From NCBI GenBank assembly GCA_029204225.1, contig CM055110.1, positions 44,594,749 to 44,658,748 on the forward strand: a stretch of 64,000 nt of DNA. Reading direction: 5' to 3'. Below are positions 25,028-36,229 of the stretch, one piece after another. The position numbers were made by a program, and so were the translations under genes. Every line of letters begins with the position of its first letter. Positions within the stretch are counted from its first letter, which is position 1. Under the pieces are notes generated by a model. It ran no database searches. It was given only the letters and a program-made list of their open reading frames with translations, and was not told where the DNA came from. This DNA comes from Diphasiastrum complanatum (lineage: Eukaryota > Streptophyta > Lycopodiopsida > Lycopodiales > Lycopodiaceae).

Positions 25028-25320
25028 ATAGATTGATTGATTTTTGAAAATGAGAAAAGAACTACATGAAAATATTTGAAAGAAGAATGGTGTATAATAG
25101 TATATTGGGGGGGAGGGGGAAGGCCCTGGCCGAGAGCCTTCCATGCTGGGAGGGCCCTTGCCCGAGGGCGGGAGAGCGAGCATAGATTGATTGATTTTTG
25201 AAAATGAGAAAAGAACTACGTGAAAATATTTGAAACTAGAATGGTGTATAATAGTATATTGGCCGGGGGGGGAGGCCTTGTCCGAGGGCCTTCCATGTTG
25301 GGAGGGCCCTTGCCCGAGTG
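25027..25320. repeat. tandem duplication, 154-bp unit, in the ARMC6 upstream region
   Basis: Copy 1 at 25027-25180 and copy 2 at 25181-25320 both start CATAGATTGATTGATTTTTG and end in a GC-rich part (GGGAGGGCCCTTGCCCGAG). In gene orientation each copy contains a TATTATAC string. The region is within the likely promoter or leader of ARMC6. Confidence 0.85.
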
Positions 25321-25409
25321 CAGGGCCCGACCTGCATGGAAGGCCCGAGGGGCTGAGGCCTTCCCCTACGTAATGACAGGTTTGAAATTTTGATTTCTCC
25401 TACATTTTT

Positions 25410-25512
25410 GACAGAATCGCTGATGCTATTACTCAGGGATGAGACAGAATCGCTGATGCTATTACTCAGGGATGAAAATTCTGGAGTAGTTTTTGACAGA
25501 ATCGCTGATGCT
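25410..25512. repeat. short tandem repeat, 33-bp unit, 2 full copies plus a partial
   Basis: GACAGAATCGCTGATGCT followed by ATTACTCAGGGATGA occurs at 25410-25442 and 25443-25475; a third copy of its first half is at 25495-25512. Confidence 0.85.
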
Positions 25513-25520
25513 TTCACAAT

Positions 25521-26310
25521 GAAGCAAATTCCACCTGTGGAGGTGCATCAAAAATACACAGAATAATTGATGACTTGGCATTACGTGGGAAGTAATGGAT
25601 GTGTGTATGTGGGTTCCTATGAGGGTGAGGGAAAGGCCTCAAGGGAACTACCCTTCACCTCAATATTGCCATTTTGAGAGTTTTTACTTTTAGATTAGTT
25701 TTACTTGTCTCTTTGACATGATAGAATGTGTGTGTGGAGAGTGATTACGTGATGGTTGTCACAGAGCGCATGTATGTCATCTCCTGCAAAATGTGCATGT
25801 AATATTGTAGCAACTCTATTGCAAAAATGTGCATGTGTTATTGTGGCCATTGGGAGTGACTACCCACATGCACAATTTGGATGTGCTTTGTGACAATCTT
25901 TCACTGGATGACACAGTTGAAGTAGATAAACGAGTGTATTGATGTGTGCAATCTTGTGCATCATCAATCTCTTCATTGGTCATATTCAAAGGGCTATCAG
26001 CTCCAAAGATTTGTGGATCTATAGTTCTTAAATGCATATGCAAAGGCAACTCAAATCCGCAAGTCAACCATCATTAAGGGCAACAGCCCAATTAACCAAA
26101 GAATCAGAGATAGACATTGGGTATTGTAGCAAAGAATTATGGATCAATGAGCACAACAATGTATGATCGGTTGAATTGGGCTACCATCTTTTAAGATCTT
26201 TCCTACATTAAGAGGTGGCCGAAGATGTAGAAAACTACCAAGGGATTAATGGAGCATGACACTTGATGAAGAATCACATGATCTTCATTTTTGAGAACAA
26301 AAATGCTTAA
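25521..26310. other. no gene; probably the worn interior of a retroelement
   Basis: No domain recognised. It precedes a polypurine tract and LTR, so it is probably residual internal retroelement sequence. The string GTGCATGT recurs around 25790-25835. Confidence 0.4.
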
Positions 26311-26752
26311 GTAGGGGGAGTGTCATGTTCCACATGTAATTTGCCCATGTGCTCAATAAGTAGTAATAAATATAGTCATGGTCCTAACTTAGAATAGGAC
26401 TAGTCAATAAGGTATATTATAAAAAAGCTTAGGCATAAATGCTCACTATAAATAGTTGAGGTTGTGCTAAATGTCGGAGCGATTCTACATTTGTCTAATT
26501 TGAACTTCGTATGTGATTTGGAGCTTCTCTTTGAGAAATTTTATGTGTTATTAGTTCATGTGCATGCCATCACAGGAGAGCTTAGTCATGCTCTAGCTTA
26601 GGGCTTGAGATTTCTACCTTCCTTTGCCACATTTGGCGGATCTTTTTCTTATTTGTCTAGTTTTTTTAATTCTTGTCTATTTTCGTGATTTCTGGTTTTG
26701 CTATGTAAATTGTGATGTTAATGGGAAAGGATGCTATGATTGGAACATGACA
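26311..26752 (+). repeat. polypurine tract plus 3' LTR (432 bp)
   Basis: GTAGGGGGAG (26311-26320) immediately precedes TGTCATGTTCC. The LTR ends GGAACATGACA at 26752, an 11-bp perfect terminal inverted repeat. A TATA-like stretch CACTATAAATAG lies near 26440. The 5' LTR was not found. Confidence 0.7.
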
Positions 26753-27232
26753 ACATTAATGAATTAGTCCAAGGAAATTCCCCTACAGATTGTAAAGTAG
26801 ATGGGCATAGGATTGATATGAATTTGTAGATGTTGAAAACTACCTCAAGGTTGATAAGCAACCTCGTAAGACTAATAAAAATAGTGTTGATTCCTTACTA
26901 ATACATGAATGATGAAATTTTGTACTAGCAAATACTCCATTTGAATACATGGAAACCACTCCATTGGTGCTCTCTGTAGAAATGTTCATACATACTTCTT
27001 GTGGTACACGGTTTGAATTTGAGGCAAAGGAATTGTACTTGCACTTTGAGGACTGTTGAAGGGTGTTGCAAGGAGTTGGGATAAAAAATAACATGCACTT
27101 GTACGTAACACTCCACTAGTGCTATTAGTTTCTAGAACATACATAAAAACAACAATTCATTACATAACAAAATTTGGTGTGCTCCATGTACCATACGTAG
27201 AGATGTTAATAATTTACTTTAGGGTGGGATAT
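26753..27232. other. spacer between two LTR elements; no gene recognised
   Basis: Short unsupported open frames only. It ends ...GGGTGGGATAT before the LTR at 27233. Confidence 0.5.
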
Positions 27233-27712
27233 TGTTAATACCCACATAAGGATTGCCCCTAAGATGAGGATAGGAGAACGCAATAAGAGAGACTATGGAG
27301 CCAAACCGCCCAACCAATCCTAGATCAAACTTGGATCTAGCCCCCAAGCCATGCCATGTGAAGCAAGAGGAGAAGAGAGAAACTGGTAACCTAACCCAAT
27401 ATGTCAACGGGAGAATCCCCACCTTGTTATATAGAGAGTAGAGTCCTGTGCATGTAACCATGCAATCCCCATGCATGTCAACTATAAATAGATCACAGCT
27501 CTTCATGCAGTCCTCCTGTCTATATCCGTCACACAGACATGAAATCCTCCAAATGTCTCAATTAGAGTGTCTAGGTCCTCTCAAGGTAATTAGTCACAAA
27601 CAGGCCTTGACATGGAATTAAATCACGGCGTGACCAATAATTTCTGAGTACTAGAGGGTCGGTCTACCATATTAGGACTATTCCAGGTCCTTAACCGAAT
27701 ATGGCCATAACA
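27233..27712 (-). repeat. 3' LTR of the LARD-like element (480 bp)
   Basis: Borders TGTTAATACCC and GGCCATAACA. Over about 376 bp it is nearly identical to 33259-33634. On the minus strand CTATTTATAG (rc near 27485) could be its TATA box. Confidence 0.85.
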
Positions 27713-27723
27713 TTCTTCCCTCC

Positions 27724-30700
27724 TTAAACTGCTTCTATCCTTAGAAGCTCCAAAAAATAGGAACAAATTACAGTTCCTTTAACTTTTAGTATTAACCGAA
27801 AAAATCATTATCCTTAATCTGTCTTTCATATCAAACAAGTACTCAAAGAAAAACTGTTTCCAATTGTTAATCTCTGCTCTGGAGTACAAATTTTGGTCTG
27901 GAAAAGTACATTAAGAGATATATTTCCTCAACAGGGTTACACTCGACACAAGTTAGTAACATCACCTTCATGTAAAACACTTACATGAAACACTGGGTGA
28001 AATAACCTAACTTAAGAGATTAAAGTAAAAGAAATAATAATTATAGTCTGAAATTATCCACAAACTCTGACAGATTATTCATAAATTTTCAAGTACAACT
28101 ATCCTTAGAATCCAATTCTAAGATATGATAATTCAATCAATTAGAATCTCTAGGAGAATCATTAAGATATAGAATGATTAAAACTCAACTCTGAGTATAC
28201 CAGATACTCTTTTGAGTTAAATGCTCCTCTTTCTAGAAGAAAATAGCATTCATTCATCTTAATAGACTTGTCTGTCTCCTATGATAACTGGAGATCTAAG
28301 TAAATGAAGAACTATACTCAAGCATTTGCAGACCATATATCGTAGCAAAATAACATCCACTAGATAAATTAAATTCTCCACAAATAAGATAACTTATCTT
28401 CTGAGAATATCCGTGAGATCCATAGGCTCTCAATAAGATACTGGAGTAGAGAAATTCAAAACACTGATCTGAATTCTTACTCAGATAATAGATCAAGAAT
28501 TAATCATCACACTTAAGAACCATTACAGTTCCTTATAGTCCTCTGACAATAATTAAGTATCTATTTATGATCCATCAATCATAGATATTCAGATTCATAT
28601 GATTCGTCAATCATAATTTTCTGGAATCCGAAAACCATAATCATTTATAGGATACTAGAGTATATGTCCACATAACTCAGAAAAAGTAAGAGTCATTCCA
28701 AAATCTTTCTATTAAGAAAATACTGGATTTAGGAATACTTCCAAAACATGATTCTTTACTGAAGTGCAAGATTCAAGGTCTGGAAACCATTGGTAATTAA
28801 AGACTGAACGCATACCAAGATGACGATCATCTTCAACCACAAAAACTTTAGATTACAATCTAGAATCAAATCTAGATATCCAAAGTCCTGCTGAATATCA
28901 ATTCAGATTTTATTATTGGATTCATTATGATTTGTTATACAATCACTAATGAGCTGAGCCCCTTCCTTGACTAAGGAATATTGTATATCCAAGGCACACA
29001 ATTTTAACTGATGAACCAAAATGATTCACTAATCATGTGTCTTACAAGCAATATAAATCAAAACCATCAGTTTCTGGTGAATCCACATCACACTGATCGT
29101 TTTACCAATTAACTTCATCCTAGAGTAATCAACTACTCAAGTTAATTGCCAATGATCCAGAGATCTCAAATGTCTAGGTGCAGATCTTGATTATACTAGT
29201 ATGACACCACATTTAGATCCCCATCCAAACCATTTATAAGTTAATCCATAAATCTTCCATACAAAGATTTGTTAACTCTGCAAGTATCTGTCAAAACAAT
29301 ACTTGATCATATGTTCATGTTCACCGACTAGGTTAAGTGCACCAAATAACTCTAGTAACCAGGAATACACAGTAGATTCATACAAGATTAATCGTGCACA
29401 TATGTGAATAATCTCACTATGACCCACTACATAAACACATTTTTATTTGGCAGATTCCTCCAGAACCCACATATGTTACTCACATATCTCATTGAGATCT
29501 TGTAACTCAGCTACAAAATAATTTTTATTTCTCATGAGTAAATAACATATCCGGAAAAATCTCTGAGACGAATAACATTCACTCTCAACAGTTTTTTAAT
29601 CCAACTTACCTTCTAATTACATAATTTCTTGCACTCAATCAACTCCTATTCCACCACTTCACCCTTCCTTTTAAAGAAATTATCAATTTTAATAAAAGTT
29701 AACTAGAAAGATGATCTATGAAATATCCAAATCCAAGATAAGTCAGTAATAAGTGCATTCCAATAAAGGATTCACTCTATTACAACCAGTTATTCCCCTT
29801 CAAATATTTTCAATCCTAGTGACAGAACTATCATTTCTCTTAAATCCATTTATGCAACAAAAGATATTCCAGGTTTCATAAATTGAAACATTTAAATCTT
29901 AGAACTTATCTGAATTCCAAGTCTATTCCCACAAGTAGTAATTTATATGACATAATAGTCTTTCAGAAGAATAACTTCATGCTGGAAAGAATCATATAAT
30001 CAATCTGATGTCTATATTCAAGAAATTACTAAGAAGTAAAGGATTGATTAAGAAAGTGAGAAATATATTTGAGGGCCTCTGACTTTGTAAATAATAAAAT
30101 ACCACATTGGGATCTAGATTAAACCTCAAAATTTTCCGAAATACCCCACATTTGATCGAATGGTTTTTTTTTTCCCATATCGCGACTAGGTACTAAAACA
30201 CACCATTAACCATCAGATCTTTACAGTCCTAGAATTCTCTTTTCAAAATCACTGATGTCCCATACCATCAGCTTTTCCTTCCAAAAAATCCTTAACCGTC
30301 TTATTTGATATTCTAGAGATCCACTGATCTTCTAGCTATCCTATAATCACTATAGGATATTATCTCTTGTTCTCAAATACTAGAGAATCCATTTTATTTG
30401 GATGACTGGCATGCCCCATTAGATGGATATCACAAATCCACACCTGATTTTGTGATTTAGACAGAAGAATTAACATGGTTTCAATACTACATTCTGATCC
30501 TTACAGGTTAATGATAAGCTTCAAATCCCTCTAGATCCAAGAGCATTAACTCCAGGGACAAGCTACTATCATTTAACAGATCCAATGTAATCCATATATC
30601 AGATTCTACTTCTAACTCACAATTGACATCCAAAACTGCGGATAACTCAATGGTTACAAAGATATCAGTTATGAATTCAACTAAATGAACCCAGGAAATG

Positions 30701-32061
30701 AATATCCGATATTAAGCAATTATTTACTGGGATTACTAAAATCCTAATTGCGAAATACATTTCCCGGTCTCACTTACTACCCCCAATGTCTACTCTTATT
30801 CCCTCCTTAGAATTTTCAGTTCTCTGAAAATCTTTCAGCTAAGGTATCAAGAAGACGTAATGACATTTGTAAATGTAAAAAAATGAATTATTGTAGGAAA
30901 AAGTTTGAAACAGTTTCATCTCTATCCTATACCTGGGTAGAAATATCGATATACAAACCACCATAGGATTTTAACTAGAAATGAAATCAGTTTTATTTTT
31001 GATCAGTTCCTATTATTAAGATTTTTCCAATAAAATTGGACTGTTCGTCCTTTTCACTTACTGGCTTAAAAATTACTTCATTAAAATTATCTGTAATTAA
31101 TGGGAAATAAGATTTGGATTTGGGTACTTTCTTACACTGTATTCACCCCAAAATAATATTGTTGAATAAAGAATTACCTCCAAATACTATAATTTTTCCA
31201 CCATTAATAATTTAACAAGTATTCCAAAAGCTTTTGGTTTGTTCAATTTTAATGACCTAAATCATCAAAACCACAATAACCCATTGTTCGGTGTTCCACC
31301 AATTGAAAAAGGAGAAAAAAAAAACACACACAATTTAACTTCATTTACTGGGAGTACCAATACTCCAGAGTTAAATGGTTTAAATAGCATCGTACCAAGG
31401 AATCAAATTCCTATATTGGGTATATGCCTGAGAACTGTACTATTCATCCCTTTCTGTCAAGATCGGCTTAAAAAACTTCATTTCCAAAACCGACTATACA
31501 GCTTGACCAAAGATCAAACAGTACAAAAGGTTCCAAAATAAACTGGCTTAGCAAAAAAGTCGAAGTGATAAAGCCCCAACAACATGCATATTGTCCCTAG
31601 AGAAAGGAAATCCAAATTCCTTTAACTCCCGTTACGAGAAACAATACAAAAAATCCAAGGTTTAATTTTGACAATCAAACACCAAGAAACCGAAATTTCT
31701 TTGTCCAGGTGTTAGTAACTTGTATTTTCGGAGTTGTTCTAGAAAATCGATTTCAAACCAACTCAAAGCTACCCAATGTCAAAAAATTCTCACCAAGCCT
31801 TGATCCACTGGCATGTAAACATACTGATGCAAATAGTCAGCCAATTTCTCCAAATTGCCAACCATTTATCACACGCATGAAACTGGCTCAAGTCACTTTG
31901 CACAAGCATGGTAAAAGCCAAAACCACAATGTTCTTTACTAAATCATAAAAAACCCATGGCCCCACCTTAAACAAACCCTATCTTCAAACAAAGAAGAAA
32001 TAGAATTTAGGGCCGGCTCCCTCATCATTTCTTAGACAGCTCGGCCGTCAACAATCGAGAG

Positions 32062-32099
<38 letters not shown>

Positions 32100-33244
32100 A
32101 GGAATGTGCACCATCACTAAATCAATCAGCTGATTGGGTTTCTACTTCACGGCCAACATCGCAGTTAACATGGACGAATCCGTCTTCACAGGATCTAAAC
32201 GCTCAGTCCCAAAAGGGGTTTTACAGAAGGATCGCACCAAAACATAATGATCGCCACAAACTCCAGTCTGAAGGGACCTTACTGGGATTCAACCAGATTC
32301 ATCAGAGGCTTTATAACGCTTTTAGAAACTATTACATAGTTTCTTTGCGACCTCTCAATCCCCAAGACCAGCCTGTAGCCATCAGGAATCAGACCTTAAT
32401 CCACATTTCAACAGGGCGCAAATCGACAGTCAACAAAAGTCAGTACTTTACAAAAATACTCCCCATCCAGGGACTGAGGTCGTTCCAACTCATCTACAGA
32501 TTTCATCTATAAAAACGTCCCATAGCTGGTCTTCTGCAGTTGAGGCCATGCCAAAATATCCTGAACTCCTAACTTCAGGATTCCAGTGACTAAAGCACCC
32601 AAGGTTCAAGATTGCATGCATCCACCAAATCTTCAGAGTTTCAAATGCATGCCCTCAAAGTAAATATTAGTTTTAACAAGGTAATGATTGCTTTACTAAC
32701 CAAACATTCTATTCTGAATTTAAAGAATTAGACTGTTGCTCTCCAATCAATGTTCCATCTTGCAGATTCTCTTGAGGGTTCACATAAGGGAAAGAAAATT
32801 CCCATCCTCATCAATGCAATCAGCTGAATCATGTATTTTTGTTGTAAACAGTCCATACAGCCAGATAAATCGATTTACAGTCAACTTATCTATGAACTAA
32901 AACAAAATTACATGCTTCAGGACATTACAGATTGGTGTCGACAATCTAAACCTCTAACTGAATAGAACAAGCAATCTGATCTACCATCATTGAAAGTTTT
33001 CTCAAAAAACAGAAAATTAGAATGAATTCACACAATTCATAGCATCTTTACCAAACTCGATCATGTAGAAGAGCACTCTACCATCATATTGGACAAGCAT
33101 GCCTTACTACAGAATTTGTGAATCCAACTCCTTGATTTCCATGAGGAAAATAGCACTCCAACTAGGATGTAAATCCAAGTGCTCCAGACTTCCAAACCGA
33201 TGTAGCGCTAGACTCCTTCCCTATCCAAGACCGCATCTTAGTCA
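27724..33244. other. interior of the LARD-like element; no coding domain seen
   Basis: AT-rich, with many short words such as GATAT, ATTCA and CTAGA recurring without clear periodicity. A (GA)n tract is at 32057-32097. The longest open frame (31239-31541, plus strand) has no recognisable domain. Confidence 0.6.
32057..32097. repeat. (GA)n microsatellite
   Basis: About 20 GA units inside the LARD-like element, next to a short GC-richer segment (GGGCCGGCTCC). Confidence 0.9.
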
Positions 33245-33257
33245 GGCTCTGATACCA
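33245..33257 (-). other. primer-binding site of the LARD-like element
   Basis: Minus strand TGGTATCAGAGCC, complementary to initiator tRNA-Met, one base from the LTR border at 33259. Confidence 0.9.
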
Positions 33258-33258
33258 A

Positions 33259-33634
33259 TGTTAAAACCCACATAAGGATTGCCCTTAAGATGAGGATAGG
33301 AGAACACAATAAAGGAGACTATGGAGCCAAACCGCCCAACCAATCCTAGATCAAACATGGATCTAGCCCCCAAGCCATGCCATGTGAAGCAAGAGGAAAA
33401 GAGAGAAACTTGTAACCTAACCCAATATGTCGACGGGAGGATCCCCACCTCATTATATAGAGAGTAGAGTCATGTGCATGTAACCATGCAATCCCCATGC
33501 AGGTCAACTATAAATAGATCACACCTCTTCATGCAGTCCTCCTGTCTATATCCGTCACGTAGACATAAAATGCTCCAAATGTCTCAATTAGAGTGTCTGG
33601 GTCCTCTCAAGGTAATTAGTCACAAACAGGCCTT
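33259..33634 (-). repeat. truncated 5' LTR of the LARD-like element
   Basis: Starts TGTTAAAACCC and follows the left LTR until CACAAACAGGCCTT, where unrelated copia RT sequence begins. About 100 bp of the outer end are missing. Confidence 0.85.
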
Positions 33635-33635
33635 T

Positions 33636-34950
33636 TCTCCTTTTAGCTCGTAACCTTTGAGTTAAGACATGTAAATGTCTTTCTCAATAGTACCATTTAA
33701 ATATGTTGCTTGTACATCCATTTGGTGAACTTCCAAATATGCCATAATTGGCAGTTTTGTAACAATCCATGTATGATGTTTGCTAAGAGATTGATACTCT
33801 GTCCATTGTTGATTTTTACTTATCTACACTTGGACTTGAAACTGGTTCTAAATATTCAACTGGTTCCTCCAACAAATAACGTGAGGCATCATCAATAAAT
33901 CTTTGTTGACTTGACCTTCAGAAAGTTGGATGTTTCGTCTATTGTTGCGGCTAATTTGACTCAACTTCTTCCAAATCATTCATTGTCATAGAGTTGGAAT
34001 TCGAACTTTATGCAATATCATGCAATGATCCACATCTGTAGTTTATTTTTTTCTAATTATAAGACTGATTGTCGAAAAAAAAATAACATCTCTACTTGCA
34101 ACAATCTTCTTATATAAGGCATAATCTTTTTAATTAGAGGAATAACCAACAAAAATTGACTTCGTGCTAGTTTCATCTAGTTTCCTTTTTAAAGTTCTAC
34201 TAGAATATGTGTGAATGCGATAAAACCAAAAACGAAAATATTTTTGACAGATGGTTTCAAACATGTCCATACCTCTGCGAGTGTTATGTCGAATAATACT
34301 TGGTTGTGATTCAATTTTGTAAGTATGAACCCATTGAGATAGCTTATGTCCAAAATGCCTTCAACAATGATACATGGAACAACATATTTTTCGCACTTTC
34401 GATAAGAATTCAATTTTTTTTTTCAACTAATGGCAATGGAGAATAGCTAGTGTATTGTCGCAAAATATCATTTGCTTTACTGTAGTCTTTGATCTCAAGA
34501 GAGATGATTTCACCTCCACCATTAGTCCAAATTGCCTTGATCTTCTATGAAGTATGATTTTCAACTTGCTTCTTGAATTGAGGAAAATACTTGAAAGCTT
34601 ATGATTTTTGCCTCAAAAAATAAACAAGTCTTAATTGAATAATCATCAAGAAATACTTTTCTGCGAGTCCTACTATCGCCCAATGAGACACGCCTTTTTG
34701 TGATAGGTTGCATGTACTCATAAAACCAATTTCGATGGCCATACATATATTGAGTAGCACCCAAGTCCAAATATCAAGATTTGACCCAATCTACATGAAA
34801 TCCATCTTCCTTTCGTGTTGATTTTTTTTTGCTCTTAATTCTATCAATTATTTCATGGAGTTCTATATGTGATTTGTATTTTATGACTATGTGAACGTGA
34901 ATCTTATGCCCTCTTGACTGTGTCTTTAACTTCATTGTTATTGCTGTTTG
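33636..34950 (-). pseudogene. copia gag-pol remnant (protease, integrase, RT start)
   Basis: Read right to left: LDLGATQYMYGHRNWF (34775 downwards) is the protease or pre-integrase start with DSGA degraded to DLGA. KVFLDDYS near 34650 is the integrase core. PSVKNIFVFG and KSIFVGYS near 34250-34120, with SRDVIF-like ASRDVIF near 34080, mark the integrase end. LEVHQMDVQATYLNG near 33740-33700 is the RT start. Large parts are missing and stops are frequent. It is fused directly to the truncated LTR at 33634. Confidence 0.8.
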
Positions 34951-34999
34951 ATGCATAAGACATAGATTGCTAATAAAACTTTTATTGCTTGCAACAAAA

Positions 35000-35197
35000 T
35001 CATAACAAGGACTCAAAATTCATATGCGTAACTATGAGCTAAAAACTTATTTGTATTTGGTTGATATGGGACCTATCGACATGATACTTGGTGTTGAATG
35101 GTTACAAACACTAAGTGATATTACCTTTAACTTCGAGCAAGGGACTGTTGGAGGGTTTGCAGATATCGAGGCAACCCTAACCCTAGTTAATAAGTGA
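35000..35197 (+). pseudogene. gypsy aspartic protease C-terminal fragment
   Basis: Reads YLVDMGPIDMILGVEWL then LSDITFNFEQG, stopping at 35195. This is the ILGxxWL end of Ty3/gypsy retropepsins. The active-site half is absent. Confidence 0.6.
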
Positions 35198-35600
35198 GAG
35201 GGATTTGGCACCCTGTGTGTGTAAGTCCAACCCAATGATCACATAGTTATTTGATTAGACAGTTAATAAAAGGACTTTAGGCATTTTTGCAGGACTTCTA
35301 ATGTCGCAGGGCCTAAAACTCAAGTTACTGAATAAAATAGGGGTTCCCACCAAACTTTAAATTCAAATTGGGTTCCTCCAATTTATGAATGGGTTCCCTC
35401 CACTTTTTAAATACTTAGGTTAGAATTAGCCAATAGGAATTGAGGTGCCCAAACCCTCAGTCCACTATATATAGTGGTTAATTTGAATCATTGTACATGT
35501 TCTCTCTTCATTTCAACACAAGCAGGTCTCTTATGGAATAAATCAGGAATGTCCTTGCTCTCTATCTCTCCTCCTCCATCTCTCATGCTTTCTTAGTATT
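35146..35600 (+). repeat. LTR-like promoter region (right border uncertain)
   Basis: Starts TGTTGGAGGG. It contains a perfect 16-bp palindromic TATA region, CCACTATATATAGTGG (35462-35477), followed by a pyrimidine-rich leader with CTCTCTTC-type strings, which fits an LTR U3-R-U5. A gypsy gag follows about 630 bp downstream in the same direction. The end and a PBS could not be fixed. Confidence 0.4.
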
Positions 35601-36229
35601 TGCTATTGTTAGATTTGATGTTTGAATGTTCTTACGCTTTTTGTGAGAGAGAAGAGAAGGAGAAGGGCGAGTTTCTATCATTGTGGATTAGTGTTAATGG
35701 ATCTTAGTGTCAATATGCACATGTTGGATTTTGCAATATGTTATTTCTCTCATGAAGAAGAAGACAATTTCGTCATCAGACGTGATAACCTCTTGCTCTC
35801 TAGAAAAGAACCTTCGTCGAGTTGCATGCAAGACCGAATTCATACAAAGCATCTTCAGATTGAAGGGCAAAGATTCATTCCTCGCAGAAACAGAACAAAA
35901 ATAATCAAAAAATCACCAAAAGACCTAAAAACAGAAAAAGAACCTTCGCTCGATATCAGTGATTTTTTTTTTCAGAAATAATAGTGAAGAACCTTCGCCG
36001 AGTCATTCTTTGGCTAGGAAACCTTCGTCCGTACTATTTTTAAGTTCTAATCTACCAAATCTAGCCATTTTTAAATTTTTGGGACATTCAATTACATTTT
36101 TTATTTGATTTTGAAGAAGTATCAATCGCTTGATTAAAGATCTTTTTCTAAAAAAATCAGAAATTTGATTATTGTCAAGTGATATAATTTCTACAAGATT
36201 GGTTTTAATAACCAAGATGAAACGTAGCT
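35601..36229 (+). other. probable untranslated leader of the gypsy element; no gene recognised
   Basis: Open frames here have no known domain. The string AACCTTCG occurs four times (near 35811, 35942, 35992 and 36021), the first three as GAACCTTCG, in a similar (G/T)C-rich context. Confidence 0.35.

Larger units (their letters stand above)
27233..33634 (-). mobile_element. LTR element without recognisable coding sequence (LARD-like), 6.4 kb
   Basis: Two long direct repeats bracket it: 27233-27712 (complete, TGTTA...TAACA) and 33259-33634 (truncated on the right). On the minus strand a PBS, TGGTATCAGAGCC (33257-33245), lies one base inside the right LTR, and a purine tract (rc of TTCTTCCCTCC, 27713-27723) abuts the left LTR. 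The 5.5-kb interior shows no gag, protease, integrase, RT or RNase H motif on either strand; open frames are short and unrelated. This fits large retrotransposon derivatives that depend on other elements. Extreme decay of a coding element is the alternative. Confidence 0.75.

Noticed and set aside
31239-31541. 100-codon plus-strand frame in the LARD-like element
   Set aside because: No retroelement motif and antisense to the element; expected by chance in AT-rich DNA of this length.
35622-35981. 119-codon plus-strand frame
   Set aside because: No domain; lies in the probable gypsy leader and is rich in low-complexity Lys/Arg/Ser.
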